DNA from: Endozoicomonas gorgoniicola
Lineage (GTDB): Bacteria > Pseudomonadota > Gammaproteobacteria > Pseudomonadales > Endozoicomonadaceae
Direction: 5' to 3'
Assembly (NCBI RefSeq): GCF_025562715.2
Contig: NZ_JAPFCC010000001.1
Location: 2,188,501-2,252,500 of the forward strand
DNA: 64,000 bases
The position numbers and the translations under genes were made by a program. The notes under the pieces were generated by a model. That model was not told where the DNA came from. It worked only from the letters and a program-made list of their open reading frames with translations, and searched no databases. Shown one piece after another: positions 42,837 through 51,847 of this stretch. Within the stretch, counting starts at the first letter, position 1; each line of letters opens with the position of its first letter.

Positions 42837-44693
42837 GTCGAGTCTACCAAGGGAACCTCCCCCTCAGCAGCTCACAGAACCGTACTTGAACCTCTCAGCT
42901 CATACGGCTCTTCTTATCCAACCGCTGACACACAGCCAATGTGCCAGTGCGCCATTAACAACGGAGCCTTTTTGGCAACTCTTCCCAGACATCGGGAAGC
43001 CCGCCATTTTCTGCCCCTCAATTTCTTGTATTTGCCCATAGCCCAGCGAACCAGCGTCGCTTCCACATAGTTCAGCACTTTCTTCAATTCCGACGGATAG
43101 AATTTTCCATAGTAATTGATCCAGCCTCGTACTATCGGATTGATCAGCTTTGCCAGCTCCTCCAGCGAGTACAGCGAACGTTTGGTAGGTATTGCCAGCT
43201 CCCTGATGGTATCCCGTATATGCTGAGCCGAAGCTTTGCTTATGGCGGGCAGGAAACTGACAAAGAACTTCCCGTACTTGCTTCGGGTCATCCGTGGGCG
43301 AAAGGTGTAGCTCAAAAAGTCAAACGAGGTGTTTTCATGCTTCTCCGGTCGATCATCATCCTTGCAATAAACCAGCTTCGTCTTTACCGGGTGCAACATC
43401 AGACCACAGTCTTTTAACCGTTCTCTGACCTGTCCCAGAATTGACTCGGCTTCCTGCCTTGTACAGCAGTGGATCACCGCATCATCAGCATAGCGCTCAA
43501 ACCAGACACCCGGAATGTGACGCTCCAGCCAATAATCAAATGCGTAGTGCATAAACAGGTTTGCCAAAAGAGGGCTGATAACACCCCCTTGTGGTGCTCC
43601 TCTCGTTCGCGTGACTCTTTCCTTGCCATCATCAACAGGCGCTTCTAGCCAACGTTTTATATACAGCAGCACCCAAGGTTCCTGTATATGGTGCTTCACC
43701 GCTTTCATCATCAGGCCGTGATCCAGATTGTCAAAGAAACCTTTGATATCGAGATCAATCACCCAATCACGTCGCCAGCAACGTTTTCGTGCTACTGCCA
43801 ACGCTTGATGAGCGCTCCGATGTGGTCGGTAACCATAGGAATTTTCGTGGAATATGGGTTCCACCAAGGGTTCTATGATCAGCTTGACCACAGTTTGTGC
43901 TATGCGATCAGCCACTGTCGGTACTCCCAGCGGTCTCGTGCCTCCATCTTTCTTGTCGATGTCTACACGCATGACGGGGGGAGGAAAGTAGCTTCCCGAT
44001 GACATTCTGTTCCATAGTTTGTACAGGTTACCGCTTAGATTGACTTCAAAATCAGCCAACGACTGTCCATCAATGCCTGCGGCTCCCTTGTTGGCCTTCA
44101 CCTTCTGCCAGGCTTGCCAGACAAGCCTTTTTGAAATTGTGAACGGTTTTGCTTCAGTCATAGACTCATCCCATTAATTTGGTTGATCTACTCCCTCCGC
44201 TGGATAAGTCAGCCCCTTCGCTCCACCCCCATTACAGATGCTTCATCACTACTACGGGCTGATCCGCCCCTGTGCTCTGTATTGGTACTCAGAGCCTTGC
44301 TGTTTCGTCAGCTTGGCTGGCTCCCTTAACACCAGAGCGACAGGTTCTCACGTTCCGCAAAAGAGCCTGAAATCTGCTCATGCCAACTTTATGCCGGACA
44401 CCGCTCAGGCAGTAACTGGATTTCCCCTGAGCTCATCATGGAGTGGATCCGCCCTCCACTTTTGATGCCGATATACACGCTTACGACACGTCATCATTGG
44501 TTCACTTGCGTTCATCTTCAGATTTCACACCTGACACAATCTTGTTGCGCCTTTTCTGTGACGCTCACCACCCTGACTCTTAATCAGCGCAGCTCACAGT
44601 GGTTTGGTGGTCGCTTCCAGAAGCCGCCACCGGAGGGCCCTCCTCCATCTCAATTACAGTTACGAGCAGACCGACTCTGCTCTCGTGACACAC
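42837..44693 (-). mobile_element. Group II intron B (1857 bp), nested inside intron A copy 2
   Basis: Read on the minus strand it starts GTGTGTCACGAG at 44693 (fits GUGYG) and ends GGTAGACTCGAC at 42837 (ends AY). Domain V is GAGCCGTATGAGCTGAG...AAGTACGGTTC. The joined flanks CGGTTCTG and TGGGAAGG recreate uninterrupted intron A exactly, with no duplication or loss. The insertion point is just after the domain V hairpin of intron A. Confidence 0.9.
42914..44161 (-). CDS. ltrA: Group II intron reverse transcriptase/maturase (intron B)
   Basis: A 415-residue protein different from that of intron A. The RT core has GAAGIDGQSLADF, HENSYGYRPHRSAHQAL, APQGGVISPLLANLF and the catalytic RYADDAVIHC. 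The maturase domain has NPIVRGWINYYGKF and the tail KYKKLRGRKWRASRCLGRVA, a pattern of bacterial class D/E-type proteins. No endonuclease domain is seen. It is intact, so the inner intron may be mobile and may still splice. Confidence 0.92.
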   Translation of the reverse strand: MTEAKPFTISKRLVWQAWQKVKANKGAAGIDGQSLADFEVNLSGNLYKLWNRMSSGSYFPPPVMRVDIDKKDGGTRPLGVPTVADRIAQTVVKLIIEPLVEPIFHENSYGYRPHRSAHQALAVARKRCWRRDWVIDLDIKGFFDNLDHGLMMKAVKHHIQEPWVLLYIKRWLEAPVDDGKERVTRTRGAPQGGVISPLLANLFMHYAFDYWLERHIPGVWFERYADDAVIHCCTRQEAESILGQVRERLKDCGLMLHPVKTKLVYCKDDDRPEKHENTSFDFLSYTFRPRMTRSKYGKFFVSFLPAISKASAQHIRDTIRELAIPTKRSLYSLEELAKLINPIVRGWINYYGKFYPSELKKVLNYVEATLVRWAMGKYKKLRGRKWRASRCLGRVAKKAPLLMAHWHIGCVSAVG

Positions 44694-44742
44694 CAGAACC
44701 GTGCGTACGGACCTCGTACACGGCTCCTGCACTCTCTATCCC

Positions 44743-46008
44743 TTAACAATAAGGGGCAAGAACGCCCGTTTTAACGCCTTCCAAATTGAACAACTTTATC
44801 TCATTGAACCAGTTGTTCGGCATGGCTAAATGCGACAGGGGACTGCACGCATTTCTCCATGAACGCATTTTGATGTACTTAAATGGTGGCTTGTAACCCA
44901 GTTGCTTCAGCCGACGATGCAGCTTCGCTGGTTTCTTCCACTGTTTCAGTTGTAAACATCTCAGCCTGCGCCTCATCCATCCTGTCAGCCGTTTTAATTC
45001 ACGACTACAGTTCGCTATCCTGAAGTAATTAGCAAATCCTCGTATCACAGGGTTCAGTTCTCGGATTACTCCTTCAAGGTTCGTTCCCCGATTCCTTTTC
45101 GTGATTCGCTTTACCTTTGCTTTCAGTGCGTTGAGCTTCTTTTCCTGTATGCGCGTATAGCTGCTCAGGATTTCAACTCCCAGAAATTTCACACCCTCGC
45201 CGCTATGGGCTATGTGTGTTTTATTCTGGTTGACCGTCAGTTTCAGGTCTTGCTCCAGTACTTTGGTCGCCACTTTCAGAGCGTTTTCTGCCGCTGCTTT
45301 GGAGCCACACAGAATCAGGATATCGTCCGCATAGCGGACAATCCTGTGCTTGCGTCGCATCATTTCCTGATCAAACGCATCAAGATAGACGTTTGAGATT
45401 AAGGGACTGATCACTCCGCCCTGTGGACTGCCTGTTTCCGTGGCTTCCAGTTGATAGCCAACCATCACCCCGCTTTTCAGGAACATTCTGATCAGGTTCA
45501 GGATGCTTCCATCTGCCACTTTGTGCCTGAACGCCTTGAGAATTAACTCGTGGCCGAGTCGGTCAAAGCATTTGGACAAGTCCATGTCCACCACCCAGCG
45601 TCTGTCGTACTTTCGTATGAACAGGGTCGCCTTGGTAATGGCTTGATGGCAGCTTCGATTCGGTCTGTACCCATAGCTGGACGGGTGGAAGTCCGGATCA
45701 AAGATCGGGGTCAGGATATTTAGAAGTGCTTGTTGGACGATTCGGTCTTTTACTGCGGGGATTCCCAGCAGACGCTTTCCACCGTCTTCTTTGTCGATTT
45801 CTACACGCTTTACCGGTAGCGGTTTGTAGCGCTTTTCCCGCAATTCAAGCAGTAACTGTTCAAGATTCCCACGCAGATTCGAGGCGTAGTCGCTCAGGCT
45901 CTGCCCATCTATTCCGGCCGCACCTTTCGCTTTCCATACCTTTTTGAATCCGTTGTAAAGCGCTTCCATCGTCAGCAAGCGCCCATACAGGCTATAATAT
46001 ACTCTCAT
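44743..46008 (-). CDS. ltrA: Group II intron reverse transcriptase/maturase (intron A, copy 2)
   Basis: A 421-residue protein identical to the other intron A proteins except for one visible change, RLGHE instead of RLDHE, in the RT core shortly after the catalytic DMDLSKCFD segment. YADD and the maturase domain are intact. The change from Asp to Gly in a conserved stretch may weaken activity. Its intron is interrupted downstream by intron B. Confidence 0.92.
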   Translation of the reverse strand: MRVYYSLYGRLLTMEALYNGFKKVWKAKGAAGIDGQSLSDYASNLRGNLEQLLLELREKRYKPLPVKRVEIDKEDGGKRLLGIPAVKDRIVQQALLNILTPIFDPDFHPSSYGYRPNRSCHQAITKATLFIRKYDRRWVVDMDLSKCFDRLGHELILKAFRHKVADGSILNLIRMFLKSGVMVGYQLEATETGSPQGGVISPLISNVYLDAFDQEMMRRKHRIVRYADDILILCGSKAAAENALKVATKVLEQDLKLTVNQNKTHIAHSGEGVKFLGVEILSSYTRIQEKKLNALKAKVKRITKRNRGTNLEGVIRELNPVIRGFANYFRIANCSRELKRLTGWMRRRLRCLQLKQWKKPAKLHRRLKQLGYKPPFKYIKMRSWRNACSPLSHLAMPNNWFNEIKLFNLEGVKTGVLAPYC

Positions 46009-46737
46009 CAGTTACTGTCTCACGACAGACAGATTGCGCCATCCTTCTACTGTGGCCGGATTCTTCATGGACATTCACAGGCGTTCTGGCTCAAGGCAAT
46101 CTACCTGCTACCTGTCCTTTACTCCCGAGCGCGGCTCTTTCTTTTAGCAGGATTGTTCCCAACCTCACCAGCCAAAGATGTCCTGCCTCGTCAGGCAGCT
46201 TGTGCGCTCACAGTATCATTCCTGCGGTCTGACTGTTCTTTAAGAATGCTTCACCCCTTCGCAACATCTGCCGCTTTTGACGACACATGCCCTACAGTCA
46301 CTCTGGCTGTAGTCATTCCGGTTTTGCCCTCCGAACGGTTACCCGCCTTCACAGGCCGGAATTTCATCACTACTACAGGATCATCTGCCACCTCACACCA
46401 CTGTTACCCTTGAGTTTCCTCTTGCGATAACAGCCCCTGAGATTCAGAGATTGATGCCAGGCTTCCCCAGTTACTAAACGGTTCCCTGTCAGAAATGCCA
46501 CCCTCAAGCACAGAGTTGGGACTGACTGAGTATCGGGCTTTGCGCTATTTCGCACGCTTGCCGCTCCCAACCTGCCGAATCAGGTTCGCTTGCGCTGTGT
46601 ACCTCTGACTTCCTATGGCTTCCTTCAGACCCAACCGTTGGCCAGTTACGCCCTTGCCATTCAGATTGCCTTCCCCTCAGTCGGGGCGGCTCAGGCTTCT
46701 TTCAGCCTGACGGGTTTGCCCGCTTCGCTGGGCAAAC

Positions 46738-48817
46738 ATTAGGTAAGGCGGGGCTATTGCCCCGTCCTTCCCACAGAACCGTGCGTACGGACCTCGTACA
46801 CGGCTCCTGCACTCTCTATCCCTTAACAATAAGGGGCAAGAACGCCCGTTTTAACGCCTTCCAAATTGAACAACTTTATCTCATTGAACCAGTTGTTCGG
46901 CATGGCTAAATGCGACAGGGGACTGCACGCATTTCTCCATGAACGCATTTTGATGTACTTAAATGGTGGCTTGTAACCCAGTTGCTTCAGCCGACGATGC
47001 AGCTTCGCTGGTTTCTTCCACTGTTTCAGTTGTAAACATCTCAGCCTGCGCCTCATCCATCCTGTCAGCCGTTTTAATTCACGACTACAGTTCGCTATCC
47101 TGAAGTAATTAGCAAATCCTCGTATCACAGGGTTCAGTTCTCGGATTACTCCTTCAAGGTTCGTTCCCCGATTCCTTTTCGTGATTCGCTTTACCTTTGC
47201 TTTCAGTGCGTTGAGCTTCTTTTCCTGTATGCGCGTATAGCTGCTCAGGATTTCAACTCCCAGAAATTTCACACCCTCGCCGCTATGGGCTATGTGTGTT
47301 TTATTCTGGTTGACCGTCAGTTTCAGGTCTTGCTCCAGTACTTTGGTCGCCACTTTCAGAGCGTTTTCTGCCGCTGCTTTGGAGCCACACAGAATCAGGA
47401 TATCGTCCGCATAGCGGACAATCCTGTGCTTGCGTCGCATCATTTCCTGATCAAACGCATCAAGATAGACGTTTGAGATTAAGGGACTGATCACTCCGCC
47501 CTGTGGACTGCCTGTTTCCGTGGCTTCCAGTTGATAGCCAACCATCACCCCGCTTTTCAGGAACATTCTGATCAGGTTCAGGATGCTTCCATCTGCCACT
47601 TTGTGCCTGAACGCCTTGAGAATTAACTCGTGGTCGAGTCGGTCAAAGCATTTGGACAAGTCCATGTCCACCACCCAGCGTCTGTCGTACTTCCGTATGA
47701 ACAGGGTCGCCTTGGTAATGGCTTGATGGCAGCTTCGATTCGGTCTGTACCCATAGCTGGACGGGTGGAAGTCCGGATCAAAGATCGGGGTCAGGATATT
47801 TAGAAGTGCTTGTTGGACGATTCGGTCTTTTACTGCGGGGATTCCCAGCAGACGCTTTCCACCGTCTTCTTTGTCGATTTCTACACGCTTTACCGGTAGC
47901 GGTTTGTAGCGCTTTTCCCGCAATTCAAGCAGTAACTGTTCAAGATTACCACGCAGATTCGAGGCGTAGTCGCTCAGGCTCTGCCCATCTATTCCGGCCG
48001 CACCTTTCGCTTTCCATACCTTTTTGAATCCGTTGTAAAGCGCTTCCATCGTCAGCAAGCGCCCATACAGGCTATAATATACTCTCATCAGTTACTGTCT
48101 CACGACAGACAGATTGCGCCATCCTTCTACTGTGGCCGGATTCTTCATGGACATTCACAGGCGTTCTGGCTCAAGGCAATCTACCTGCTACCTGTCCTTT
48201 ACTCCCGAGCGCGGCTCTTTCTTTTAGCAGGATTGTTCCCAACCTCACCAGCCGAAGATGTCCTGCCTCGTCAGGCAGCTTGTGCGCTCACAGTGTCATT
48301 CCTGCGGTCTGACTGTTCTTTAAGAATGCTTCACCCCTTCGCAACATCTGCCGCTTTTGACGACACATGCCCTACAGTCACTCTGGCTGTAGTCATTCCG
48401 GTTTTGCCCTCCGAACGGTTACCCGCCTTCACAGGCCGGAATTTCATCACTACTACAGGATCATCTGCCACCTCACACCACTGTTACCCTTGAGTTTCCT
48501 CTTGCGATAACAGCCCCTGAGATTCAGAGATTGATGCCAGGCTTCCCCAGTTACTAAACGGTTCCCCGTCAGAAATGCCACCCTCAAGCACAGAGTTGGG
48601 ACTGACTGAGTATCGGGCTTTGCGCTATTTCGCACGCTTGCCGCTCCCAACCTGCCGAATCAGGTTCGCTTGCGCTGTGTACCTCTGACTTCCTATGGCT
48701 TCCTTCAGACCCAACCGTTGGCCAGTTACGCCCTTGCCATTCAGATTGCCTTCCCCTCAGTCGGGGCGGCTCAGGCTTCTTTCAGCCTGACGGGTTTGCC
48801 CGCTTCGCTGGGCAAAC
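46738..48817 (-). mobile_element. Group II intron A, copy 3 (2080 bp)
   Basis: Same ends and length as copy 1, with almost no base differences from it. The 5' exon is a classical terminator on the minus strand: CCGCC-TGAT-GGCGG followed by eight T and C. The 3' end joins directly to copy 2, so this copy probably entered the same terminator site after copy 2 was already there. Confidence 0.92.
46823..48088 (-). CDS. ltrA: Group II intron reverse transcriptase/maturase (intron A, copy 3)
   Basis: A 421-residue protein identical to that of copy 1 (2648-3913): RT core with SPQGGVISPL and YADD, maturase domain, no endonuclease. It appears intact. Because copies 1 and 3 match so closely, one of them is probably the source of the other in recent time. 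Confidence 0.93.
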   Translation of the reverse strand: MRVYYSLYGRLLTMEALYNGFKKVWKAKGAAGIDGQSLSDYASNLRGNLEQLLLELREKRYKPLPVKRVEIDKEDGGKRLLGIPAVKDRIVQQALLNILTPIFDPDFHPSSYGYRPNRSCHQAITKATLFIRKYDRRWVVDMDLSKCFDRLDHELILKAFRHKVADGSILNLIRMFLKSGVMVGYQLEATETGSPQGGVISPLISNVYLDAFDQEMMRRKHRIVRYADDILILCGSKAAAENALKVATKVLEQDLKLTVNQNKTHIAHSGEGVKFLGVEILSSYTRIQEKKLNALKAKVKRITKRNRGTNLEGVIRELNPVIRGFANYFRIANCSRELKRLTGWMRRRLRCLQLKQWKKPAKLHRRLKQLGYKPPFKYIKMRSWRNACSPLSHLAMPNNWFNEIKLFNLEGVKTGVLAPYC

Positions 48818-48818
48818 G

Positions 48819-48840
48819 AAAAAAAACCGCCATCAGGCGG
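48819..48840 (-). terminator. Rho-independent terminator used as intron target
   Basis: On the minus strand a stem CCGCC/GGCGG with loop TGAT is followed by eight T. It ends the gene at 48860-49852 and forms the 5' exon of intron A copy 3, which begins one base after the T run. Confidence 0.9.
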
Positions 48841-48859
48841 TTATTTAAATCAGGTTCTG

Positions 48860-49852
48860 TCAAACGAGGTTGAAACCATAATAACCTCGTCGGGTGTTGG
48901 CGATGTACGTCTTCCAACGCTCATGGTCGAACAGTTCAGCCAACCTCTTGATGCCCCAGGATTCTGGTTGTCGGGTGGTACGCTTTACCGCATCGAGTAT
49001 CTCGCTGGCTTTGACTTCCCAGCAACCGGCCTGAGAACGCTGGTAAACATACAGTACCGCAGCCGCTTGATTATCACCCTTGATCTCCCAGGGCTCTTTA
49101 CCGGCAATGGTGAGCCTTTGTGCTACCGGATCATAACGAACCGGTTTTGCTGCTTCCGTTTGTCCGGGATTAATAATGGCCTGATACAGCCTGTCCTTAT
49201 CCAGTACCGTCTGTTCAGAACACAGAGGTACCGCTTTGTTCAGAGGCAGCGAATAAAAGCCAGTGGGTAGCTCATAGTGACTGGGGAAGCTTTGCTCACA
49301 GGTCAGAATCAGCCCTCTTTCCTTACCCTGTTTTTGTCGAAGGCAGGCATCGATGGAGGTCAAGCCGCTGCGAGCGGTTCTGCAAAGCCAGATGGGATAG
49401 GAAAAGCCTCTCGCCAGTCTGGCATCGCCTATCAGCCAGAGTCGTCCACCCGCTTCTGGGTGGGATGGCTTTTCCCGAGCTCTGTCAGGGATATCCAGCA
49501 AGTCCGCTAACAAACTGAATAGCCGGGTAGTATCAAGTGACCATATAGCCGCTTCTTCCGGGTTAACGGCTACCTTGAATAAGGTTTCAGGACTCGTGTA
49601 ATAGTAATGTTTTTTTGCCGGATCGTAGTGCAGGGGCTCATCGCTCACTTCATCAAAACAGGGTACCGACACCGAGGCCGATAAGCCTGTCTTTTTAAGC
49701 CATGTCTGTGTCGGAATCATCGTTTGTAACGTTGGCAACATATCCAGTGCCATAACCCCTTCAATGGATTTTCCAGCTTGAGTCGTGCAACGTTCAAAGC
49801 TCCGCTCGAAACAGCGGAATAAGTCAATCGCCGTGTTTGGTGGTACGCTCAT
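48860..49852 (-). CDS. Unknown protein, second gene of a two-gene module
   Basis: A 330-residue protein I do not recognise. It has beta-rich blocks such as GRLWLIGDARLARGFSYPIW and PVRYDPVAQRLTIAGKEPWE, and a C-terminal winged-helix-like stretch (YQRSQAGCWEVKASEILDAV, WGIKRLAELFDHERW). The last part could bind DNA. Its start overlaps the 408-residue gene before it by 29 bases, so the two are cotranslated. A terminator follows at once. It lies between the phage replication genes and the serine recombinase, a place where phages often keep defence or control genes. Confidence 0.6.
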   Translation of the reverse strand: MSVPPNTAIDLFRCFERSFERCTTQAGKSIEGVMALDMLPTLQTMIPTQTWLKKTGLSASVSVPCFDEVSDEPLHYDPAKKHYYYTSPETLFKVAVNPEEAAIWSLDTTRLFSLLADLLDIPDRAREKPSHPEAGGRLWLIGDARLARGFSYPIWLCRTARSGLTSIDACLRQKQGKERGLILTCEQSFPSHYELPTGFYSLPLNKAVPLCSEQTVLDKDRLYQAIINPGQTEAAKPVRYDPVAQRLTIAGKEPWEIKGDNQAAAVLYVYQRSQAGCWEVKASEILDAVKRTTRQPESWGIKRLAELFDHERWKTYIANTRRGYYGFNLV

Positions 49853-51050
49853 CGTCCGTTGACCTCTTGATTAATCCGTTTAATCGGAGAAAGTTCTGGC
49901 AGATGCGCTTATCGACTTCACGACTGTACCGGAAGCTGCACCGGGACTCACCCGATAAGGTAATTACCGCCGTCCGGTTTTTTTCAGAAGGTTCTATGGC
50001 CTGAATTTTGAGGGTCACCGCAGCTTTGTTAACGGTACGGTTCCCAAAGCAAAATGCATCGGATTCTGTCAGATCCGCCGCAGCGGCATGGATATCGTCA
50101 CTGTCACTCATCGGTGAACTAATGGTCATGGATCTGTGCTTACCCTTTACACCAAGCTGCGTCACCTTGGCATCAATAATATCCAAATCAGCAAGATTAG
50201 GCTGAAACAGTGGGTCAGCCAGAACCTGGTAATTATAAGTGACCACTTCAAGGCGCTTTTTGCTTAAAGGGACGCCCAATAAGTTTTCTGAAACCGCTTC
50301 AGCAATGGGGAGCCAGAGTGAAGGGTCATCAGACATAACATAAAGTGCCCCATTGTCAGGCTCATAAGTGACGAAGGCCCTGGCCGCTAACAGAATGTCA
50401 CTGACCACCAGCGCATTATTTTCAACCCGCTCAATACTCTCCGGAGCCAGGTTGTAATGCACTCGAACTTCATAGTGATCGATCCGGCTGGAATCATCTT
50501 CTGCAAAACGTGTCAGGACCTCAGTAGCAATCGCATCGGCAGGGCATTGTAGTGCTTTTGATAACGCAGACCTAAGAGCCTGTATATTGCTATCGCTGTC
50601 AGTAACAGGCATGTTTAACGGCTGTTCATAGCCTGCACAGGTTCGCCCACTGCGACGAAGTATTTTCAGATCGCGCTTGTCCAGTGCATCCAGAAATAAA
50701 CGCTGGCCATCGTATTCATACAACCACAGGCTTCGGTAGTACTGATTGCGGAGTGACTGAAAATGCTTTTTCTCAGGCTCAGGCAGTGATTCCCGCCTGA
50801 CAGCCTCCATGGCATCTTTACCTGGTCCGTCACACAGTAAAAGCACCCTCTCTACGACTTGAATAAGGGCAGTAACGTCTTCATTGTCTTGATTTTGTAA
50901 TGCGCCCAGCACTGCTGCTTTCTGTTTCCTGATGCCTTTTTCTTCTGGCACAGGAAGATTGATCGAAAATGATCGTGCAAGAACGTCCAAAAAAAAGGGC
51001 AGATCAACATGGACTAACAGACGTTTAAGGGGATCAGTTGAAATCATCAA
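49824..51050 (-). CDS. Unknown protein, first gene of a two-gene module
   Basis: A 408-residue protein with no family I can name. The N-terminal 200 residues are helical and charged (SLRNQYYRSLWLYEYDGQRL). The middle is beta-rich (IDHYEVRVHYNLAPESIERV, AFVTYEPDNGALYVMSDDPS). The C-terminal part is basic (CSFRYSREVDKRICQNFLRL, NGLIKRSTDDERTTK). No membrane segments or enzyme motifs are obvious. The start faces the recombinase operon across about 180 bases that should hold divergent promoters, which hints at shared control with the phage integration module. Confidence 0.6.
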   Translation of the reverse strand: MMISTDPLKRLLVHVDLPFFLDVLARSFSINLPVPEEKGIRKQKAAVLGALQNQDNEDVTALIQVVERVLLLCDGPGKDAMEAVRRESLPEPEKKHFQSLRNQYYRSLWLYEYDGQRLFLDALDKRDLKILRRSGRTCAGYEQPLNMPVTDSDSNIQALRSALSKALQCPADAIATEVLTRFAEDDSSRIDHYEVRVHYNLAPESIERVENNALVVSDILLAARAFVTYEPDNGALYVMSDDPSLWLPIAEAVSENLLGVPLSKKRLEVVTYNYQVLADPLFQPNLADLDIIDAKVTQLGVKGKHRSMTISSPMSDSDDIHAAAADLTESDAFCFGNRTVNKAAVTLKIQAIEPSEKNRTAVITLSGESRCSFRYSREVDKRICQNFLRLNGLIKRSTDDERTTKHGD

Positions 51051-51233
51051 TAATTCCTTTTTATCGATGGGCTATCACTGCAAAAGAAGTCCTGAGTTTG
51101 TTTTTTTACCTGCACTGTATATTTATACAGCTACCCGATACACTACGCAAGAGCCCGCAACTACGCCATAGCCTTAAACCCTATAAATCCCGATGATAAA
51201 CAGTATCGGAATCAACAGCGCAGGGCGGTGGGT

Positions 51234-51416
51234 ATGAATAAACAGGATGTGGGCTATTTGGCGGCAAAGGAACGGCAAGAAGCCATTGCCACACTGCTGG
51301 CTCTGGCCTTAACGCGAAAATATCAAAAACTGTCTGAGAAGACAGAGAGTTTACTGGATAAGTCCGCACACCCGAGCCTGACTGTAAGGAAAACAACGTC
51401 AGGAGAGTATCGATGA
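51234..51416 (+). CDS. Small protein before the recombinase operon
   Basis: A 60-residue basic protein (MNKQDVGYLAAKERQEAIAT, LLALALTRKYQKLSEK). It overlaps the DUF2924 gene by 4 bases. Small genes at this place usually accompany the DUF2924-recombinase module in phages. Function unknown. An ATG at 51234 is preferred to a GTG six bases upstream. Confidence 0.55.
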   Translation: MNKQDVGYLAAKERQEAIATLLALALTRKYQKLSEKTESLLDKSAHPSLTVRKTTSGEYR

Positions 51417-51847
51417 CACAGAGTCGCTCGTTGGCTGCCAGGGTTGCGGCCTTAAAATCCATGGATAAAGCCGCTTTACAAAACTACTGGGTAGAAGTGT
51501 TCGGAGTGAAAGCTCCACACCTTCACATCCGCATTTTGCGGCAACGATTAATTTGGCGGATACAGGAGCTAGAGTTAGGCGGGCTGTCCGATAAGGCAAA
51601 AATGCAGCTGGAACAGTTAAAACAGCAGGCGGGGAAGCACGGCAAGATAAAAAACCGTCGCATCGTTCGCCCCCCGGCAGGGACTCGTATCCAGCGTGAA
51701 TACGATGGGGAATGTCATGAAGTGCTGGTGCTTAAGGAAGGTTTCGAATATCGGGGGCAGGTTTACCGGAGTCTCAGCAAGATTGCCCGCTTAATCACCG
51801 GCAGTCACTGGTCAGGGCCTTTGTTCTTTAACCTGCGGGGGCAATGA
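51413..51847 (+). CDS. DUF2924 protein of the recombinase module
   Basis: A 144-residue protein with the DUF2924 pattern: AALKSMDKAALQNYWVEVFG, HIRILRQRLIWRIQELELGG, then the C-terminal REYDGECHEVLVLKEGFEYR and YRSLSKIARLITGSHWSGPL. DUF2924 genes are nearly always next to serine recombinases in phages and may help them bind DNA. It overlaps its neighbours on both sides by 4 bases. Confidence 0.88.
   Translation: MTQSRSLAARVAALKSMDKAALQNYWVEVFGVKAPHLHIRILRQRLIWRIQELELGGLSDKAKMQLEQLKQQAGKHGKIKNRRIVRPPAGTRIQREYDGECHEVLVLKEGFEYRGQVYRSLSKIARLITGSHWSGPLFFNLRGQ

Larger units (their letters stand above)
42801..46737 (-). mobile_element. Group II intron A, copy 2, carrying a nested intron
   Basis: The outer ends match the other copies. 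The total is 3937 bp; subtracting the nested intron at 42837-44693 (1857 bp) leaves exactly 2080 bp. The 5' end at 46737 touches the 3' end of copy 3 with no base between. This copy carries more differences from copies 1 and 3 than they show between themselves, so it is the oldest. Splicing would require the inner intron to leave first, because it separates domains V and VI. Confidence 0.9.
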
